A DNA stretch of 64,000 nt, taken from Scylla paramamosain. Taxonomy: Eukaryota; Arthropoda; Malacostraca; Decapoda; Portunidae. The notes below the pieces were generated by a model that did not search any database, had not been told where the DNA came from, and was given only the letters and a program-made list of their open reading frames with translations. Every line of letters starts with the position of its first letter. Within the stretch, counting starts at the first letter, position 1. A program made the translations under genes and the position numbers. The DNA lies in NCBI RefSeq assembly GCF_035594125.1, contig NC_087176.1:21211591-21275590 (forward strand), read 5' to 3'. Positions 51,401 through 63,798 of this stretch are shown in pieces.

Positions 51401-51685
51401 CTTTCTCTCACCCCTATTCTGTCCACCTCTCTAACGCAAGAGTTAACCAGTATTCTCAGTCATTCATCCCTTTCTCTGGTAAATTCTGGAACTCACTTCC
51501 TGATTCTGTATTTCCACCTTCCAATGACTTGAATTCCTTCAAGAGGGAGGTTTCAGGACACTTATTAATCAATTTTTGACCACTGCTTTGACCCTTTTAT
51601 GGGACTGGCATTTCAGTGGGCATTTTTTTTTATTAGATTTTTGTTGCCTTTGGCCAGTGTCCTTCCTACATAAAAAAAGAAAAAA
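48424..51685 (+). mobile_element. Jockey-like LINE copy B, 5' region present
   Basis: The copy has a 5' leader of about 240 bp, an ORF starting at ATG 48666, the endonuclease, the RT and a 3' UTR with a poly(A)-like end near 51672-51685. The 3' UTR (51570-51670) is nearly identical to the one that ends copy A at 18366-18486. The 5' border is set where non-repetitive GC-richer sequence begins after TATCACAA. No target duplication is obvious. Confidence 0.88.
48666..51579 (+). pseudogene. Jockey-like LINE endonuclease/reverse transcriptase, copy B, two frameshifts
   Basis: The protein would act in target-primed reverse transcription. Open segments are 48666-48980 (N-terminus and start of the endonuclease, INFCNIRGLRSNF and LFLTETQ), 48985-49845 ([17 protein letters not shown]) and 49850-51579 (RT: LDISKAFD 169-176 and YADD 259-262 of this segment; C-terminal CMEYASHVWGGS). 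The first break near 48978 looks like a deletion in the endonuclease, with CCV running directly into RFEFSTIW. The second is a one-base loss near 49840 at GCCAAAATATC. The usual VPQG motif reads AVAQG here (near residue 227) and three extra codons lie in FFLFLLFIND, so the RT is probably inactive even apart from the frameshifts. The enzyme type is certain, and the copy is non-functional. Confidence 0.92.
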
Positions 51686-51839
51686 TATATATACAGAGCT
51701 TAGCGAATACAAATTAAATGACATGTATGCTACACATATATGACAAATTTTTGACAAGGATGTCAAGATATCAGTGTCACATGTAAATATTTAAAATGTT
51801 AATAGTTACTGAATACTGTTTTCATAAGTTTTCTTTAAA

Positions 51840-53480
51840 ATGAAATGAAATTGGTATCCGTAGTGAGTGACTCAGGTGTTCCATTGTTGAGAGCCTCTGA
51901 AGGGAAGGCTTTGTTTTGCGTGTTAAGTTCTATACAGTGATAAGCGAAAATGGAAAGGTCTGCGTGTAACATTGTGAGGAAATAGTGTGAAACCTTGGTC
52001 TGTGGTGAGGGAGTGTAAGGACTTATGAATAAATAGACTGCTTTGTACTTTAATAATGTCAGGGACAGTTAATAACTTGTGATTACTAAATAACTCTTTC
52101 GTATGCGCGTATTGACTTTTGAGAAACACTATTCGAAGCAGCTTTTCCTGGGAGACCAAAAGACTATCAGTGTATATTTTATATGCTCCTCCCCAGATTG
52201 CACTGCAGTACTGTAAGTGAGGATACATTAATGAAAGATAAATTTGTCTTAAATATTTTCCACTTATAAATTCCCAAAGTCTAAATATAACACCGGTTAA
52301 TACAGATATTTTAGAGTTAATGATGTCAATGTGATCTTTTCATTTCAACTTATTATCAAGTTATCCCTAGAAACTTACATTCAGTCACTTCATTTATTAA
52401 AGCATTATCTATTGTTATTAGTGGACACAATGGGTGAGACATAAGAGGGCTTGTCACCATGAATTTTGTTTTATTTAAATTTAATGTTAATTTGTTACTC
52501 TTTATCCACATAGATATTTTGTTTAATTATCGATATTATTACTCTGTAGGAAAACTGTAGTGTCATCTGCATATGAAATGAATTTAAGTTTATCACTTGA
52601 AGAATAAAAGTCATTTATGTATATAAGAAAAAGTAGTGGTTGTAGGAGGTGAACTGTTTCCTGTGTGATAAATAACTATGAAACCATTTATGAGCGTTAC
52701 CTCGTATTCCATACACAAGCAATTTTTGTAACAAGATGTTGTGAGATATTGTGTCGAAAGCCTTTGATAGATCACAAAAAACCGTGAGTTGATACAATTC
52801 AGCATCCATAGCATTATACATGTTCTGGCAGAGATGGTGGACAGCTAACTCAGTCGAATATTTAGGTCTGAATCCGTATTGTGATTAATTAAATAGTGAA
52901 TGTTTAGTGAAGTAATTCATTAGCCTGGAAGCCATTATTTTTTTTTTTTTGTAAATTTTGCTATAATTAGATGAAATAGAGACTGGTCTATAGTTATCGA
53001 TTACAGAATGATCTCCTTTCTTGAAGATTGGCACTGTACGGGATATTTATAAATGATTTGGGAAGCAACCTTCTCGTAAAGATTTGTTAATGATAAAAAC
53101 TAAAAAAAGGTGAAATTATGTTACTGCATTCTTTTATAATTGTGATGTTAATTTCATGGTGCCCAGATGAAGAACCTTTAATGTGTTTGATGATGGAGTT
53201 AACCTCAGTTAGTGTTGCTGGCCTTAAAAAGAAAGAAAAAGGGACTTGGGGAGGCATATAATCCTTATAGCAAAACTGAATATCACTATAGTTCCTGGTC
53301 AGTGAATTACCGATTGAGGTAAAGTGGTCATTAAATGCCTCTGCAATAGCCTGAGGATTATTAATTGTGGTGTTTTTATGCACAAAACAAGATGGTAGTT
53401 GGAGTGTTTGGTAATGAGTGTGTGTAGTAGTAGGTAGATTGGATTATCCATACCATTATTTACTTAAGGAGTACGTTTTG
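51840..53480 (-). pseudogene. Old LINE reverse-transcriptase relic
   Basis: Minus-strand pieces occur in LINE order. 53383-53087 carries the pre-RT region (IAEAFNDHFTSIGNS, SIIKHIKGSSSGHHEIN). 52821-52615 carries the RT (FCDLSKAFDTISHNILL). FISYADDTTVFLQ lies around 52580-52550, with YADD at 52573-52562. 52228-51923 carries the C-terminus (PHLQYCSAIWGG, FTLFPHNVTRRPFHFRLS). Frames change several times and stops are frequent. It is a different family from the neighbouring Jockey-like copy and clearly older. Confidence 0.85.
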
Positions 53481-55583
53481 TGTCACTCTGAAAACTTTGG
53501 TGCTGGATGAATGAGAGCTCTTGTGTAAATAACATCTCGTGAATATTTTACCTTTAGAGATTTAGGGAGGAAGGGAGGGAGGGAGGGAGGGAGGGAGGGG
53601 AAATGATGGCGTAGGGAGGGAATGTAGGAGGACGTAAGAGAGGCAGGGAATGGGGACGGAGGGAGGAGGGCGGGACAGAGTGGAGGGAAGGCAGGAGTAC
53701 CAGCCCTTCCTCCAATTCCTCTTCCTTCTAACCTTAAAGTCAGTCAGCCAATCCTTCTATCTGTTGAGATTCTTACTTTTCAAAGCATTTCCCGTTTATT
53801 TTTAATGATATTTGAATGACCTTCTCAGGCTTGACGAGAATTGATGTTTTGCGTCTGTTTCATGGTTCAATATATACTTTCGTATATATTTCGTCGTGGT
53901 GGAAGAGTTGGTAGCCCTGCACATGTCCATCCGAGAATTACGTCACAGGTGGGCACAAGCCGCAGTCATTCGCCGGCGCCTCCCTGCAGTCTCAGGTAGC
54001 AGCGGTGATGTGTAGTGCTGTTGCTTTGTACTGAGTGAGCGTGAAAGAACCCTCGTGACGATATATGGTGATGGACGTGTGGGCCTTTACGTTGTGGAAA
54101 TAGAAGGTGAGATTTGTCTCGATTTCCACCGTAGTATGAGTTAAATTGAGGTGAAGGAGTGAGAGAACTATGCGGGTAGTTAGTAGGTAGGCTTGTTTGC
54201 TTGCGTCTTGTCTTGACTCTTGAAGCTCTCCGGGAGTTGTAATTAATGTTAATGCTTTGTTGCTTATTAAACTTAATGATCCCAGAGGCAATATCGTACA
54301 TGTGCAAGGTAGGTGTGATTGCAGGGAGTGGTGTTACGTTGGAAGTAGGGGGCAGGAAGAAAAGCCACACGCACGCTCTCCAGCTGTATTTCACGAAGAC
54401 GAGTAAACAACAATGCATATAGGAAATATAGGCGGATAGGCGTACTGGTGGAGGTAGGCAGGCAAGGGCATGAGAGGTCAGGCGGGCAGCTGCTCTCTGG
54501 CTTCCCTGTTTCGTCAGGTTCGTAAATCACCTCGCACACCCTCGCTTCCCCACCTCCACGTGAATCCACTCATTACATACATACTTATCAAGCAATTACA
54601 ACGTTACTAAGTACAAATCGGGCCCAGTATTCTGGTCGTTACAGTGGGAAAACAGTGGTGGTGGTGACTATCGGAAGAGCGAAGTGACGGAACAAGCGGT
54701 AGCGGACAGGAGTACTAACCTTTGCGATACATTTGTGCTCTGCTTCCATTTTCTATTTCGTATATTATATTTCAGTGTGTCTTAAACGATGTTCTGCCGT
54801 ACCACTCACTACTGTATTTAGTCGTTTCATTCATTTTGTTGTTCAGAGTGAAGAGGATTGTAAAAATGTACTTTTGAGGCATTACAATATATACCAGCGC
54901 TGAATCTTATTTCGGATATGTTGGCACCCTTCAATGTCGATGCAAATATAACACGTAGGTAATAAGACTAATGGAATTCTGCCATAAGCACTGCTTATTT
55001 GTTATGTGTGAAGTGACAGAAGCACGTGCAAATCTTATTCTGAATCTCTACTTTCGAAATAAAAGATACGTGTTCATGATGATTAAAGTGGGAGGAGAAG
55101 GCTAGAAGGATCTCGTCTCCTCGACTTTTAAAGCTCCCTCCCTCTGGCTCGTTACTTTGTGGTGTTTATTTGGTGTTTGTTCAGCTTAACTGTTCCATTG
55201 GCATTATCTATTAAGTAAGGAAGATAATATAGCAGTGGTGTAGTACTGATTGATCTGATGGTGGTTATCTATGCTGGTGGAGAACCAGCTGCGCAGTAAC
55301 TGTTCCCCTCAACAAGTCTCATTTTAGCGTAAATCAGATTATGTCACGATTGCGTTGTTGAAAAATGGATATCCGCACTCTCTTCGCCTCTTACTTTCTA
55401 TTCCATTTCGACAGTACCTTTTGTAGAGGATGGTGATGTCTTGGGTGTGTTGGCAGCGGTGCGCGTCGCCATCATCGGTGACATGATCAAGTCTGCTGGG
55501 GAGAAAAATAATGCTGCTTGGTGTTTTTTTTTTTTCTACTTACTGATTACTTATTATTTATGAGGAAATATAAATTATTTATG

Positions 55584-55655
<72 letters not shown>

Positions 55656-56059
55656 GTAGATTACGTACGCATCATATTATTCTTTGGATTGTTTACTTTG
55701 CAGGTATGCGAGCATGCGTATTCTCTTTAACACTAGCCTTGCGAATGGTGATAAACATGGCCAGTTTTAATAATGGTGATGGTACATGCTTGCTTTCACT
55801 TCATCTTGAGCAATGAAAGGCGTGTTTATGTTGTGGAGTGTCTGGAGTGAGCAGGTCTGTGATACAGGCACTAAGGGAATGTATGATGAGGCGGGAGAGC
55901 TTAGGGAAAGTTGTGCGTTGTCATGTCCAGCTGTGTACCTTCTGCATTACTGCCCACTCACTGTTATGTAGGTTAGGTTAGGATAAACTTGTATTAGGAG
56001 ATGGGGAAATGTTAGGGGACAGGATAATTTCGGCTAGGCTGAGCTTGAACATATCAACT
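53481..56059. other. Intergenic DNA, no gene recognised
   Basis: Holds a GGGA-rich patch (53568-53600), a moderately GC-rich stretch (53940-54560) with unassigned minus-strand frames, and (GA)n at 55589-55651. At about 55425-55535 a plus-strand frame reads like protein (EDGDVLGVLAAVRVAIIGDM, then IKSAGEKNNAAW) but lacks a clear donor and any known domain. Confidence 0.5.
55589..55651. repeat. (GA)n microsatellite
   Basis: About 31 GA units. Confidence 0.96.
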
Positions 56060-56195
56060 ACCCAGCGGTGACCTCCCTCAACGTTTCCCTGTTAGGTTGT
56101 CTCACAACACAGGGGGGACAGTCACAATTGACTTCCTTAACGCAATTCTACTTCATGCACCTAATACACTCGCATCCTTAATTCAGAATTTGTAT
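56060..56195 (+). mobile_element. Orphan fragment resembling the Jockey-like LINE 5' leader
   Basis: The stretch aligns by eye with copy B's leader at about 48515-48655. Shared blocks are TGACCTC..CAACGTTTCCCT, TCTCACAACA..GGGG..CAGTCACA, CACCTAATA and a CTTAATTCA/CTTCACTCA-AAATTT end. No LINE coding sequence follows. It is diverged (roughly 70-75 percent by eye). Confidence 0.6.
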
Positions 56196-56807
56196 ATTAG
56201 TTTTGGTTAATCCTTCTGGCTCGTTTTCCTTGGGGATTGACACCTCATTGGACCTTTTTTCTATATAAATTTAGTTGTCCTTAATCATTACCCCATTTAC
56301 AATAGAGAAAAAAAGTGATCAGTTAAGACAGGCTAAAGTCACCATGTTGGAAGATAGGTTTGACTAGATTAAGCTAAGCTTGTGTTAAGAGACAGATTAT
56401 TAATGTTTGATTGAATTATTGATTTGTAGGTTACGTTAGGTTAGCTTAAAATTGTCATAGGATACTTGTATTACTTATATTATTATTTGATTTACCGTGT
56501 GGTTGACTTGAGACGCTGCAGCAAAGTCAGTGAATCAGCAACTCCCGCTAATCGTCCCCTGTGTGTGGACAGTTTGCATTATGGATCAGTTAGCATAACA
56601 AACACTTCACTTCCCTCCCCGTGATCAACTGGAGGCGAGGTGTTGCATTAAGGGAGGCAGCGAGTGGGCGTGCCATTCACTGCTTCATTTCCCAAAGCCA
56701 TAACTTGAAATGCAAGACAATTTAGCATAGGTAACAACAAGGGGACGCCATAGTAATGAACACACTACATTTTCTTTCTATCACCGTCTCATGCTTACCA
56801 TATCAGA

Positions 56808-56824
56808 GAGAGAGAGAGAGAGAT

Positions 56825-56861
<37 letters not shown>

Positions 56862-56895
56862 AGTGTGCGCGAGTGTGCGCGAGTGTGCGTGCGCG
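56808..56895. repeat. (GA)n, (TG)n and a 10-bp GCGAGTGTGC repeat
   Basis: A short GA run, about 33 bp of TG, then three copies of the 10-mer GCGCGAGTGT ending in GCGTGCGCGC. The purine-pyrimidine alternation is of a type prone to Z-DNA. Confidence 0.85.
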
Positions 56896-57072
56896 CATTA
56901 TCCTCAACTGTATCAAATATTCTGTTCAGTAATCCCCCGCCACACATTACTGTACACACAAGTTCAATTTTCTCTTAATGGAGTGGAGTGAGAGTAAACA
57001 GTGAGGTGGAGCTTGTAACGTGGCCTTGCTGGGTAGTGGACAGTGGACATCCTGCCGAGTGGCGGTTGATGG

Positions 57073-57076
<4 letters not shown>

Positions 57077-57150
<74 letters not shown>
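57077..57150. repeat. (TC)n microsatellite
   Basis: About 37 TC units. Confidence 0.97.
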
Positions 57151-57154
<4 letters not shown>

Positions 57155-58295
57155 TTATATTAGAAGAATCCAACTTTGGGAATGAGAATAATTCGTTTTT
57201 TTTTTCGTGTTTCTAGTATTTTATTTATGTGGATTTTACTTTAGTTAATTTAATGTCGCTTTGGTCATTTATTTGTGGAAATTTATTTTGTGGAAGTGTG
57301 AGGAAGAAGAACAAGCTTACTAATTTAAGAAGGATATTGAAAGCCAGTCATTCTTCCCCTTTCATGTGATTTTGATATACTTAATCCTCATAACGACTTG
57401 CTTATATTGGAGGTTCAGCCTTGCATCATAAGCTTGGAAAGATCAATTATGCAAAGGAGGGAGAGGAATATAGTATTAGTTTGGATGCTAGCAGTGACTG
57501 ATTGTCTTTACCTAATCCTTGTAATTTCAACACTTGGTGATGTTGATATTGGTATGATGTCTTCAATGAATCTTACAGGAGGTCAGAAGTGCTTGCAATG
57601 GGATATGACTAGGAAATCTTACAGTATTAAAGTGGTATATTTTTTAATGCTTTCTCAAATACACTTGTTTTACAGAGAACAAGAATGGTACCTCATATTT
57701 CTTAGAGCACTTGTGTCAAGGTGAACACAATTATTATCTTTCAGAGAAGAACAGGAAACAGGGAAAGTAGTTAGGAAGTTACGTATAGTTTGGATGGTGT
57801 TGACAATAGTAGCTATACGTGATGCAGAAAGGCAGGACATTTTTACGGATATGGTGATAATAGGGAATGGGAGAAACGAGGTCACCTGGGTCATTTAGGA
57901 AAGTGGAAAGTAGGTCAAATAAGACAAAGATTCTAGAAAACGGCAGACATTGAAAAAATGAAAATACCGGCTAGAGTATTCATCTGCTGCTGCTGCGGTA
58001 CAAAAAAAAAAAAAATGAAAAGCAAAGTTGAGCTTGTTATCGTCACACCTCATGACACAAGAACAGAGGGCTCCAGTACGAGACCTTGTGTTTGTAAGAG
58101 TTAAGAAATATAAGTGATCCTCATATTTAATTCAGTGAGGGTCGTTAGTCTGCCAAAACATGCGAGAGTGAGCACCTGATTAGCCTTGGTAATACGATGA
58201 TTGGCTGCCGACTAACTCGTCTGTTTAATTCATTCCGTTCGTGCCGCCATCACCACGTGTAGTGCACATGTGGGGAGTCCTGGTGCACTAATACC

Positions 58296-58329
<34 letters not shown>

Positions 58330-60459
58330 AAGCTGCTATTATTATACTCGGAAGCTTAAATTTCGTAGTGTAGAGGGGTACTGACCTTCCTTGATTGCCT
58401 TTTTAGCGTGCCTCAGCATCAGTGGTGCTTCCAGCCACCGGCAGTGTGTTGAGACTTAAAAGTGTCCATGTAACGGTGAATTATTTATGGGTCAATGTTT
58501 TTAAAAATTGTGTTTTTTATTTGCTTTTCATTCTCTTAGTTGAGGGGCGGGGAACACTTAATGGGTGGTTGACCACCATCAGGGCCGCCATTCCACCGCA
58601 TTCATGGCCACCCTACCCGCGCTCATCTAGTCACGTCCCCTTAGTGCAGCGCCCCTCATCTGTATGTATGCTGAAGAGACACGGAAAAATGAACACTCGT
58701 ATCTCTGTGAAATATTGTGCGCCATAAAGTCTCTTGTCCTCTACGGCTTTTTTTTTTTATTCCTTCTTATAATATTTATAGAAGAGTCCTCTTGCCACAC
58801 ATAAAACTGGGTATTCATGTATATTGTTACGGTAGGTTCAGGAACGTGGAAATAAGGATATTTAACTCTGTGTGAAGTGTTGTGCTGACTAAAGTAGTGT
58901 GTAGTGCCTCATCAGATAGCAAGACAGTGTTGGAATGCTTCAGGGAGATAAGGGGAGGGCGGGCGACAGGGATCCAGTTTGCAGGAGGAGAGTATTAGGA
59001 ACCGGAGCAAATGCAAACTTGTTATAGTCACCGTGGAGTGGATTCCAAGGAACGGCTGGTGGACTAAATAAAATTAATTCATATAAGACATAGCCATTGG
59101 GGTTTTTTTTCATGTTGGGAAGGATATTCACTACGATTACCGTATAAAACTGCAACACTTTTTTGTTTTTATCTTGCTACCAAAGCTGTCATTTATCTAC
59201 TGACTTACATAACGCACTGTTGTTCAACTCTAGATCATTAATTTTATTCATTTTTTTATTTTTTTATTTATTTACTTATTTTTATTTTTTTTTATTTTGT
59301 CGCTATGATTAAGTGGTTAAATTACGATTTGTTATTAAGGTACGAATGTATATTTGTTACTTCATCACCTGAGTGTGGAGTACAGGTGCATCACGACACC
59401 TCCCCACCTGTCACAGTACTTAACACAGGCATGTCTTCCACTAACCATAACAAAAAAAGAAAAATTAATAAGTAAATAAATAAAATGAATAAAAAAAGAG
59501 GAAGAAAAACGAACCAATCAATTGAAGCAGCCAGAGGTATTCGTGGAGACACAAGACACAGCGCAGTCTGACCCTGACCATTGTCACGCGAACAAAACTG
59601 GTGCATTTTTTACTTCAGTTTGAACTGCACCGAATGTGACATGTGGACAAGGACGGCCAGAGAGAACGTGTCCCCACTGAATCTGACTTGGATGAGGACG
59701 CACAACATTATCAAACATTTCTACGTCTTATCGCAACATTTCACAGGCTGTAGTAATAGTCATTGTAGTTTTCTAGGTCTTTATTGAGATTTTAATTATT
59801 ATTTAGCAAGGATTCTGCATCATCCACAGGAAAAAGAAAAAAAAAAACCTGAGCCAGACTAATTATCAGTGTGGCCTTTGATAACAGGTCTGTGATTAAG
59901 CTTGTTCACTGCTTATGACACACAGCTTTGTACTGATAAACTACTCTCTCATTTTCTTCCCTTCATTACATAATGGAAAAAAAAAAAATTCTTCTACTGT
60001 AATTTGCTGTCTTGTACATACGTATGTGATTATTAAAATTGTGTGCAGTACTTTGTGTTGCAAAGTTTAGCGCATTACAGTGAAAAAAAAAATAAAATTT
60101 GATCTATTTTCTTTATCGTAGATGCCTGTTATAATTACATACAGTGCTTTTTAGTGTCATAAACTGCAGCATTAACACAGTAAAATAGCCAAAGAAAACT
60201 CGCATAACTCACAAACACGAAGCAGCATGTACACACACGTTCCCCTTGCTCGTGCCGTGTCACTGTGTGCATGTGATGGCGCGATGCATCTCCCACCAAC
60301 CTGGACGCCACAGCCTCCTTATTTTTCATTACTGGCGCGTAGAGTGCGGGATAACTCACAGCTTGCAGGGGGAAATTGATGGCAGCTGTATACAAGGTGG
60401 AAGATTATTTATACGCGTGGTATATTGACAGAGAATTTGTAGGTGGCGTGTTTAGTAGG

Positions 60460-60462
<3 letters not shown>

Positions 60463-60521
<59 letters not shown>

Positions 60522-60566
60522 AATGAATGATACTTTGACACAACTACAAGATATGTTATCATTACC

Positions 60567-60617
<51 letters not shown>
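60463..60617. repeat. Two (GA)n arrays separated by about 50 bp
   Basis: GA arrays at 60463-60519 and 60571-60617. Confidence 0.95.
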
Positions 60618-60619
<2 letters not shown>

Positions 60620-61341
60620 AATTTACATCATACTAAATGGAACGAATAATTTTCAATATTCATAAACGTTGGTTGTTTTAGGAATAATTTCGTTGGCCAG
60701 TGGTTGTTATGTTTTGAGTTAATTCCCTCACCGTCAGTCACGTTCGCGCCAATGCTCCACTCAGCACACTTGTCCCTCAGTGCGTTCCCGGGGCGACGAT
60801 TGTTGGGTAGAGGGACGTGAGAAGACACGGGATTTCTCTTGCACGTTGAAAGCTTGGCTGATTGATTGCAAGGACGGGGGATGGTAACGTGAACTTGAAT
60901 ATTGCCTGTCCAGTAAATGGCATTAAATCTTACGTTCATTGTTCTTTGGGTCGTAATAAAAACATAGATATATATTTCTATAAAAGTAAACAAAAAAAAA
61001 ATCTTATGAATAGTAACAATAAAACAAAATTATAATGACAAAAGAAAAAAAAATAAAATAACTGTCCTATGAAGGGTAATTGAAGACTTAAGTTAATTTT
61101 CATACGAGTAATAACGAACACTTAAACATTTTGTACTATGAAAGAAAAAGTCAAACTGGAAATTCATTGGCCTTTCGTTAATACGTCAAGTAAATTAGCC
61201 GGTTAATGAAAAAAGGATCAAGACAAAATACTTGAGCTCGATATTGGATTGCACTTGACGTGTCCATTATTTACCTGTGTTGCTCCTCTAATAAATATAA
61301 GTCTCCAGGTAAAATAATATAACCATTTCTATGCCGTACAT

Positions 61342-61343
<2 letters not shown>

Positions 61344-61397
<54 letters not shown>
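61344..61397. repeat. (GA)n microsatellite
   Basis: About 27 GA units. Confidence 0.96.
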
Positions 61398-61400
<3 letters not shown>

Positions 61401-61643
61401 AAAAATGTAAATGAAAATGACACATAAATGAAAGAAATATGAGTTAGAAGCAGGTATCAATCTTAAAAACGAACAAAAGAAAAGAAAGGAGAAAGGGAAG
61501 AACAGAAGCATGGAATAAGGAATATTGATAAAAGTAAGACACAAGGCGAGCGAGCGAAGGGAGCCTGAAAAACAAACAAATAAGGACATCAAGACAAACA
61601 CGGGGAACAAATAAAAAGTTACATTAAAATCAGTGAGCGAAAG

Positions 61644-61646
<3 letters not shown>

Positions 61647-61706
<60 letters not shown>
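61647..61706. repeat. (CA)n microsatellite
   Basis: About 30 CA units. Confidence 0.96.
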
Positions 61707-61708
<2 letters not shown>

Positions 61709-62019
61709 AAAAGGACGTGGATGAATGGACGAAAAGAGGAGAATGTGCAGGAAAAAAGACTGAAAGGGGAGGAGGAGCACGAAAAGAAGACGAAGAAGTA
61801 GAAAAAGAGAAGAGAATTTATGAATAAACAAAGGAGAGACAAAATAAATAAGAGAAAAAAAAAGACGAGAAGAGAGGTAAGGGGGAGGGAGGAGGTTGAG
61901 GTAGGAGAAGGAAAGAGACAAGGAGGAGGAGGAGGAGGAGGAGGAGGAGGGCCATAAGGGTGTTTACTGGTAGTCATCTGCAGTAACTTAACTAATGAGG
62001 ATAATACACCTTTGCGTAG

Positions 62020-62196
62020 ATGAGTGGAACGGACTAAGTAATCATGTTGTTAGTGCTGGGACATTAGGGAGCTTTAAGAGAAGATCAGACGGGTTTACGG
62101 ATGGGGATGATAGGTGGAAATAGGTAGGTATATTTCACACAGGGACTGCCACGTGTAAGCCTGGTCGCTTCTTGCAGCTTCCCTTATTTCTTATGT
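62020..62196 (+). mobile_element. CR1 3'-end fragment, same family as the one nested in the hAT
   Basis: It encodes the last residues of ORF2 (DEWNGLSNHVVSAGTLGSFK, then DRWK and TAG), followed by the same 3' UTR (GGGACTGCCACGTGTAAGCC) and the octamer-type end TTCTTATGTTCGTTCCTATG. This is a typical severe 5' truncation. It is closer to the 32962-36279 copy than the 19321 fragment is. Confidence 0.9.
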
Positions 62197-62404
62197 TCGT
62201 TCCTATGACTCACTCACTCTCTGATTCTGCGTCGTTCTGTGGGTGTTTGTGCCACAGGTCACTTGGTAGCCAACCACTTGGTCCACAACATGTTTCTACA
62301 TTCAGATGTCTTGACTGCTCATCCACCCACTCACCCACCTACTCAATCACGTACACTCATCCACTCAACCACATCCGCACCCAACCACTCAACCACATCT
62401 GCAC

Positions 62405-62920
62405 TCAACCATCCAGCCGTCCACTAATGGCGTCCAGGAAGCTGTCGCCCCTGATGGCGAGCCACGGGACGAGGATCATATAGGCCAGGGCCGCCACGAC
62501 AGTGAGGAAGGGGCGTAGCCACCGCCTGCTGCCCTTCGCTGCCCAACCACGCCGCCCGTGGGTGGGAAGGGGCACCTCGGGTACCCCCGCCTCTGACACA
62601 CTACGGTGGCGAGGCGCGGCAGTGCATTCTGGGAAGGCAGGCAGGTTCCAGTGTGGAGAAAGCAGGCTGGTGTCCTGCTGCTTGACCCACTCAGCAGGGC
62701 AGGTAGCACCAACAGCAGCAGTACCAACGCTGTGCTGGTTCCACCAGTAAAGACCTTCGGGCAGCCGCATCTTCTTTATCACAGGCCGAATGCCCTCCAC
62801 GATGCGCAGGGCACGGGGACTGAGGAGGTCGTCCTTGCTGGTCCACGCCCCGGGGCGTCGCCACTTCGTCGCGGTCTGAGGCTTTATGAAACCGTTGATT
62901 TTTATGACCACTTCTTTCAG
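62405..62920 (-). CDS. Candidate terminal exon, unidentified protein with C-terminal hydrophobic helix
   Basis: A 171-codon frame is open from a good acceptor (TTTTCGCACCTCTAG, exon begins at 62920) to TAG at 62405-62407. It is much GC-richer than its surroundings, as decapod coding exons often are. The peptide starts LKEVVIKINGF and contains WRRPGAWTSKDDLL, ALRIVEGIRPVIKKMRLPEG and LYWWNQH, then a Pro/Arg-rich linker. Near the end is one hydrophobic segment, FLTVVAALAYMILVPWLAI, long enough to cross a membrane. I do not recognise the family. If real, it is the 3' exon of a gene whose other exons lie to the right, beyond what I can identify. It could also be a chance GC-rich ORF. Confidence 0.45.
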   Translation of the reverse strand: MKEVVIKINGFIKPQTATKWRRPGAWTSKDDLLSPRALRIVEGIRPVIKKMRLPEGLYWWNQHSVGTAAVGATCPAEWVKQQDTSLLSPHWNLPAFPECTAAPRHRSVSEAGVPEVPLPTHGRRGWAAKGSRRWLRPFLTVVAALAYMILVPWLAIRGDSFLDAISGRLDG

Positions 62921-63026
62921 CTAGAGGTGCGAAAATGCGATAAGATAGTTTGATGTACTTTTAGTTTGCAAGGAAGGGAGGAAGAGGGAGGGAGGATAAA
63001 GCGGAGAAAAAGTGAAAATCTATTAT

Positions 63027-63060
63027 CCTTCCTTCCTTCCTTCCTTCCTTCCTTCCTTCA
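63027..63060. repeat. (CCTT)n tetranucleotide array
   Basis: About eight CCTT units in a pyrimidine-rich region. Confidence 0.93.
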
Positions 63061-63649
63061 TTCATTCCGCCCTTCTTTCTCTCGCAAATCCCGTTTTTTA
63101 TTCCTTTTTTTTTTTTTCCTTCGTAGACTTATCTCTATTTTTTTTTGTTTGTAAGCTGTCACCTCTCTTTCCTTCCGTATTTTTCCCCTTCCTGTCACTA
63201 CACGTAGTTTATTCCTTTGAATTGGTCGTAATTTCCTCTTTCCTTTTACGTTTTCTTCTTCCATTCTTCTTCTTTTTTTCTTTATCCTGCTCATTGTTTT
63301 TCCTTCCCTTCTTATTCCTTTCATTGTTCTTCGTAATTATCTTCCCTCGTGTCGTTTGCCCGTTTCTTCTTCTGTGTGTGTGCGTGTGTGAGTAATTCTT
63401 CTTCATCATGCCTGTTATTCACCATCTCCTTGACTCTTTCCTTCACTCTCATCTTCAAAGCTCATCGTGTCTTCTTTACGTGTGCTGCTTATTCCCCGCC
63501 ATCTCTTCCTCGCAGTTATTTCCTCGTCTCCCTCGCCGCGACAACACACATTTAGATCTATGAAGGGAAACAAGCAGCTCAGGACATCAAGAGGTTCATG
63601 GTCTATATCACTGTCTGCTTTAATTGGGACTTAATGATTGGTATTCACA

Positions 63650-63690
63650 GAGAGAGAGAGAGAGAGAGAGAGGGAGAGGAGACTGTAAGA

Positions 63691-63787
<97 letters not shown>

Positions 63788-63798
63788 CATACATACAT
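63650..63798. repeat. (GA)n, then (AT)n and (CATA)n
   Basis: A short GA array, a 20-bp spacer, about 88 bp of AT and four CATA units. Confidence 0.96.

Larger units (their letters stand above)
56196..62019. other. Intergenic DNA with simple repeats, no gene recognised
   Basis: Arrays: (GA)n-(TG)n-GCGAGTGTGC block at 56808-56895, (TC)n at 57077-57150, (GA)n at 58300-58327, 60463-60519, 60571-60617 and 61344-61397, (CA)n at 61647-61706 and (GGA)n at 61918-61950. Unique DNA between them includes TA-rich and poly-A/T runs. Open frames such as 57398-57724 (+) and 60993-60628 (-) have no known domain. Confidence 0.5.

Noticed and set aside
61921..61950. Poly-Pro/Gly-coding exon
   Set aside because: Simple (GGA)n array in a purine-rich region.
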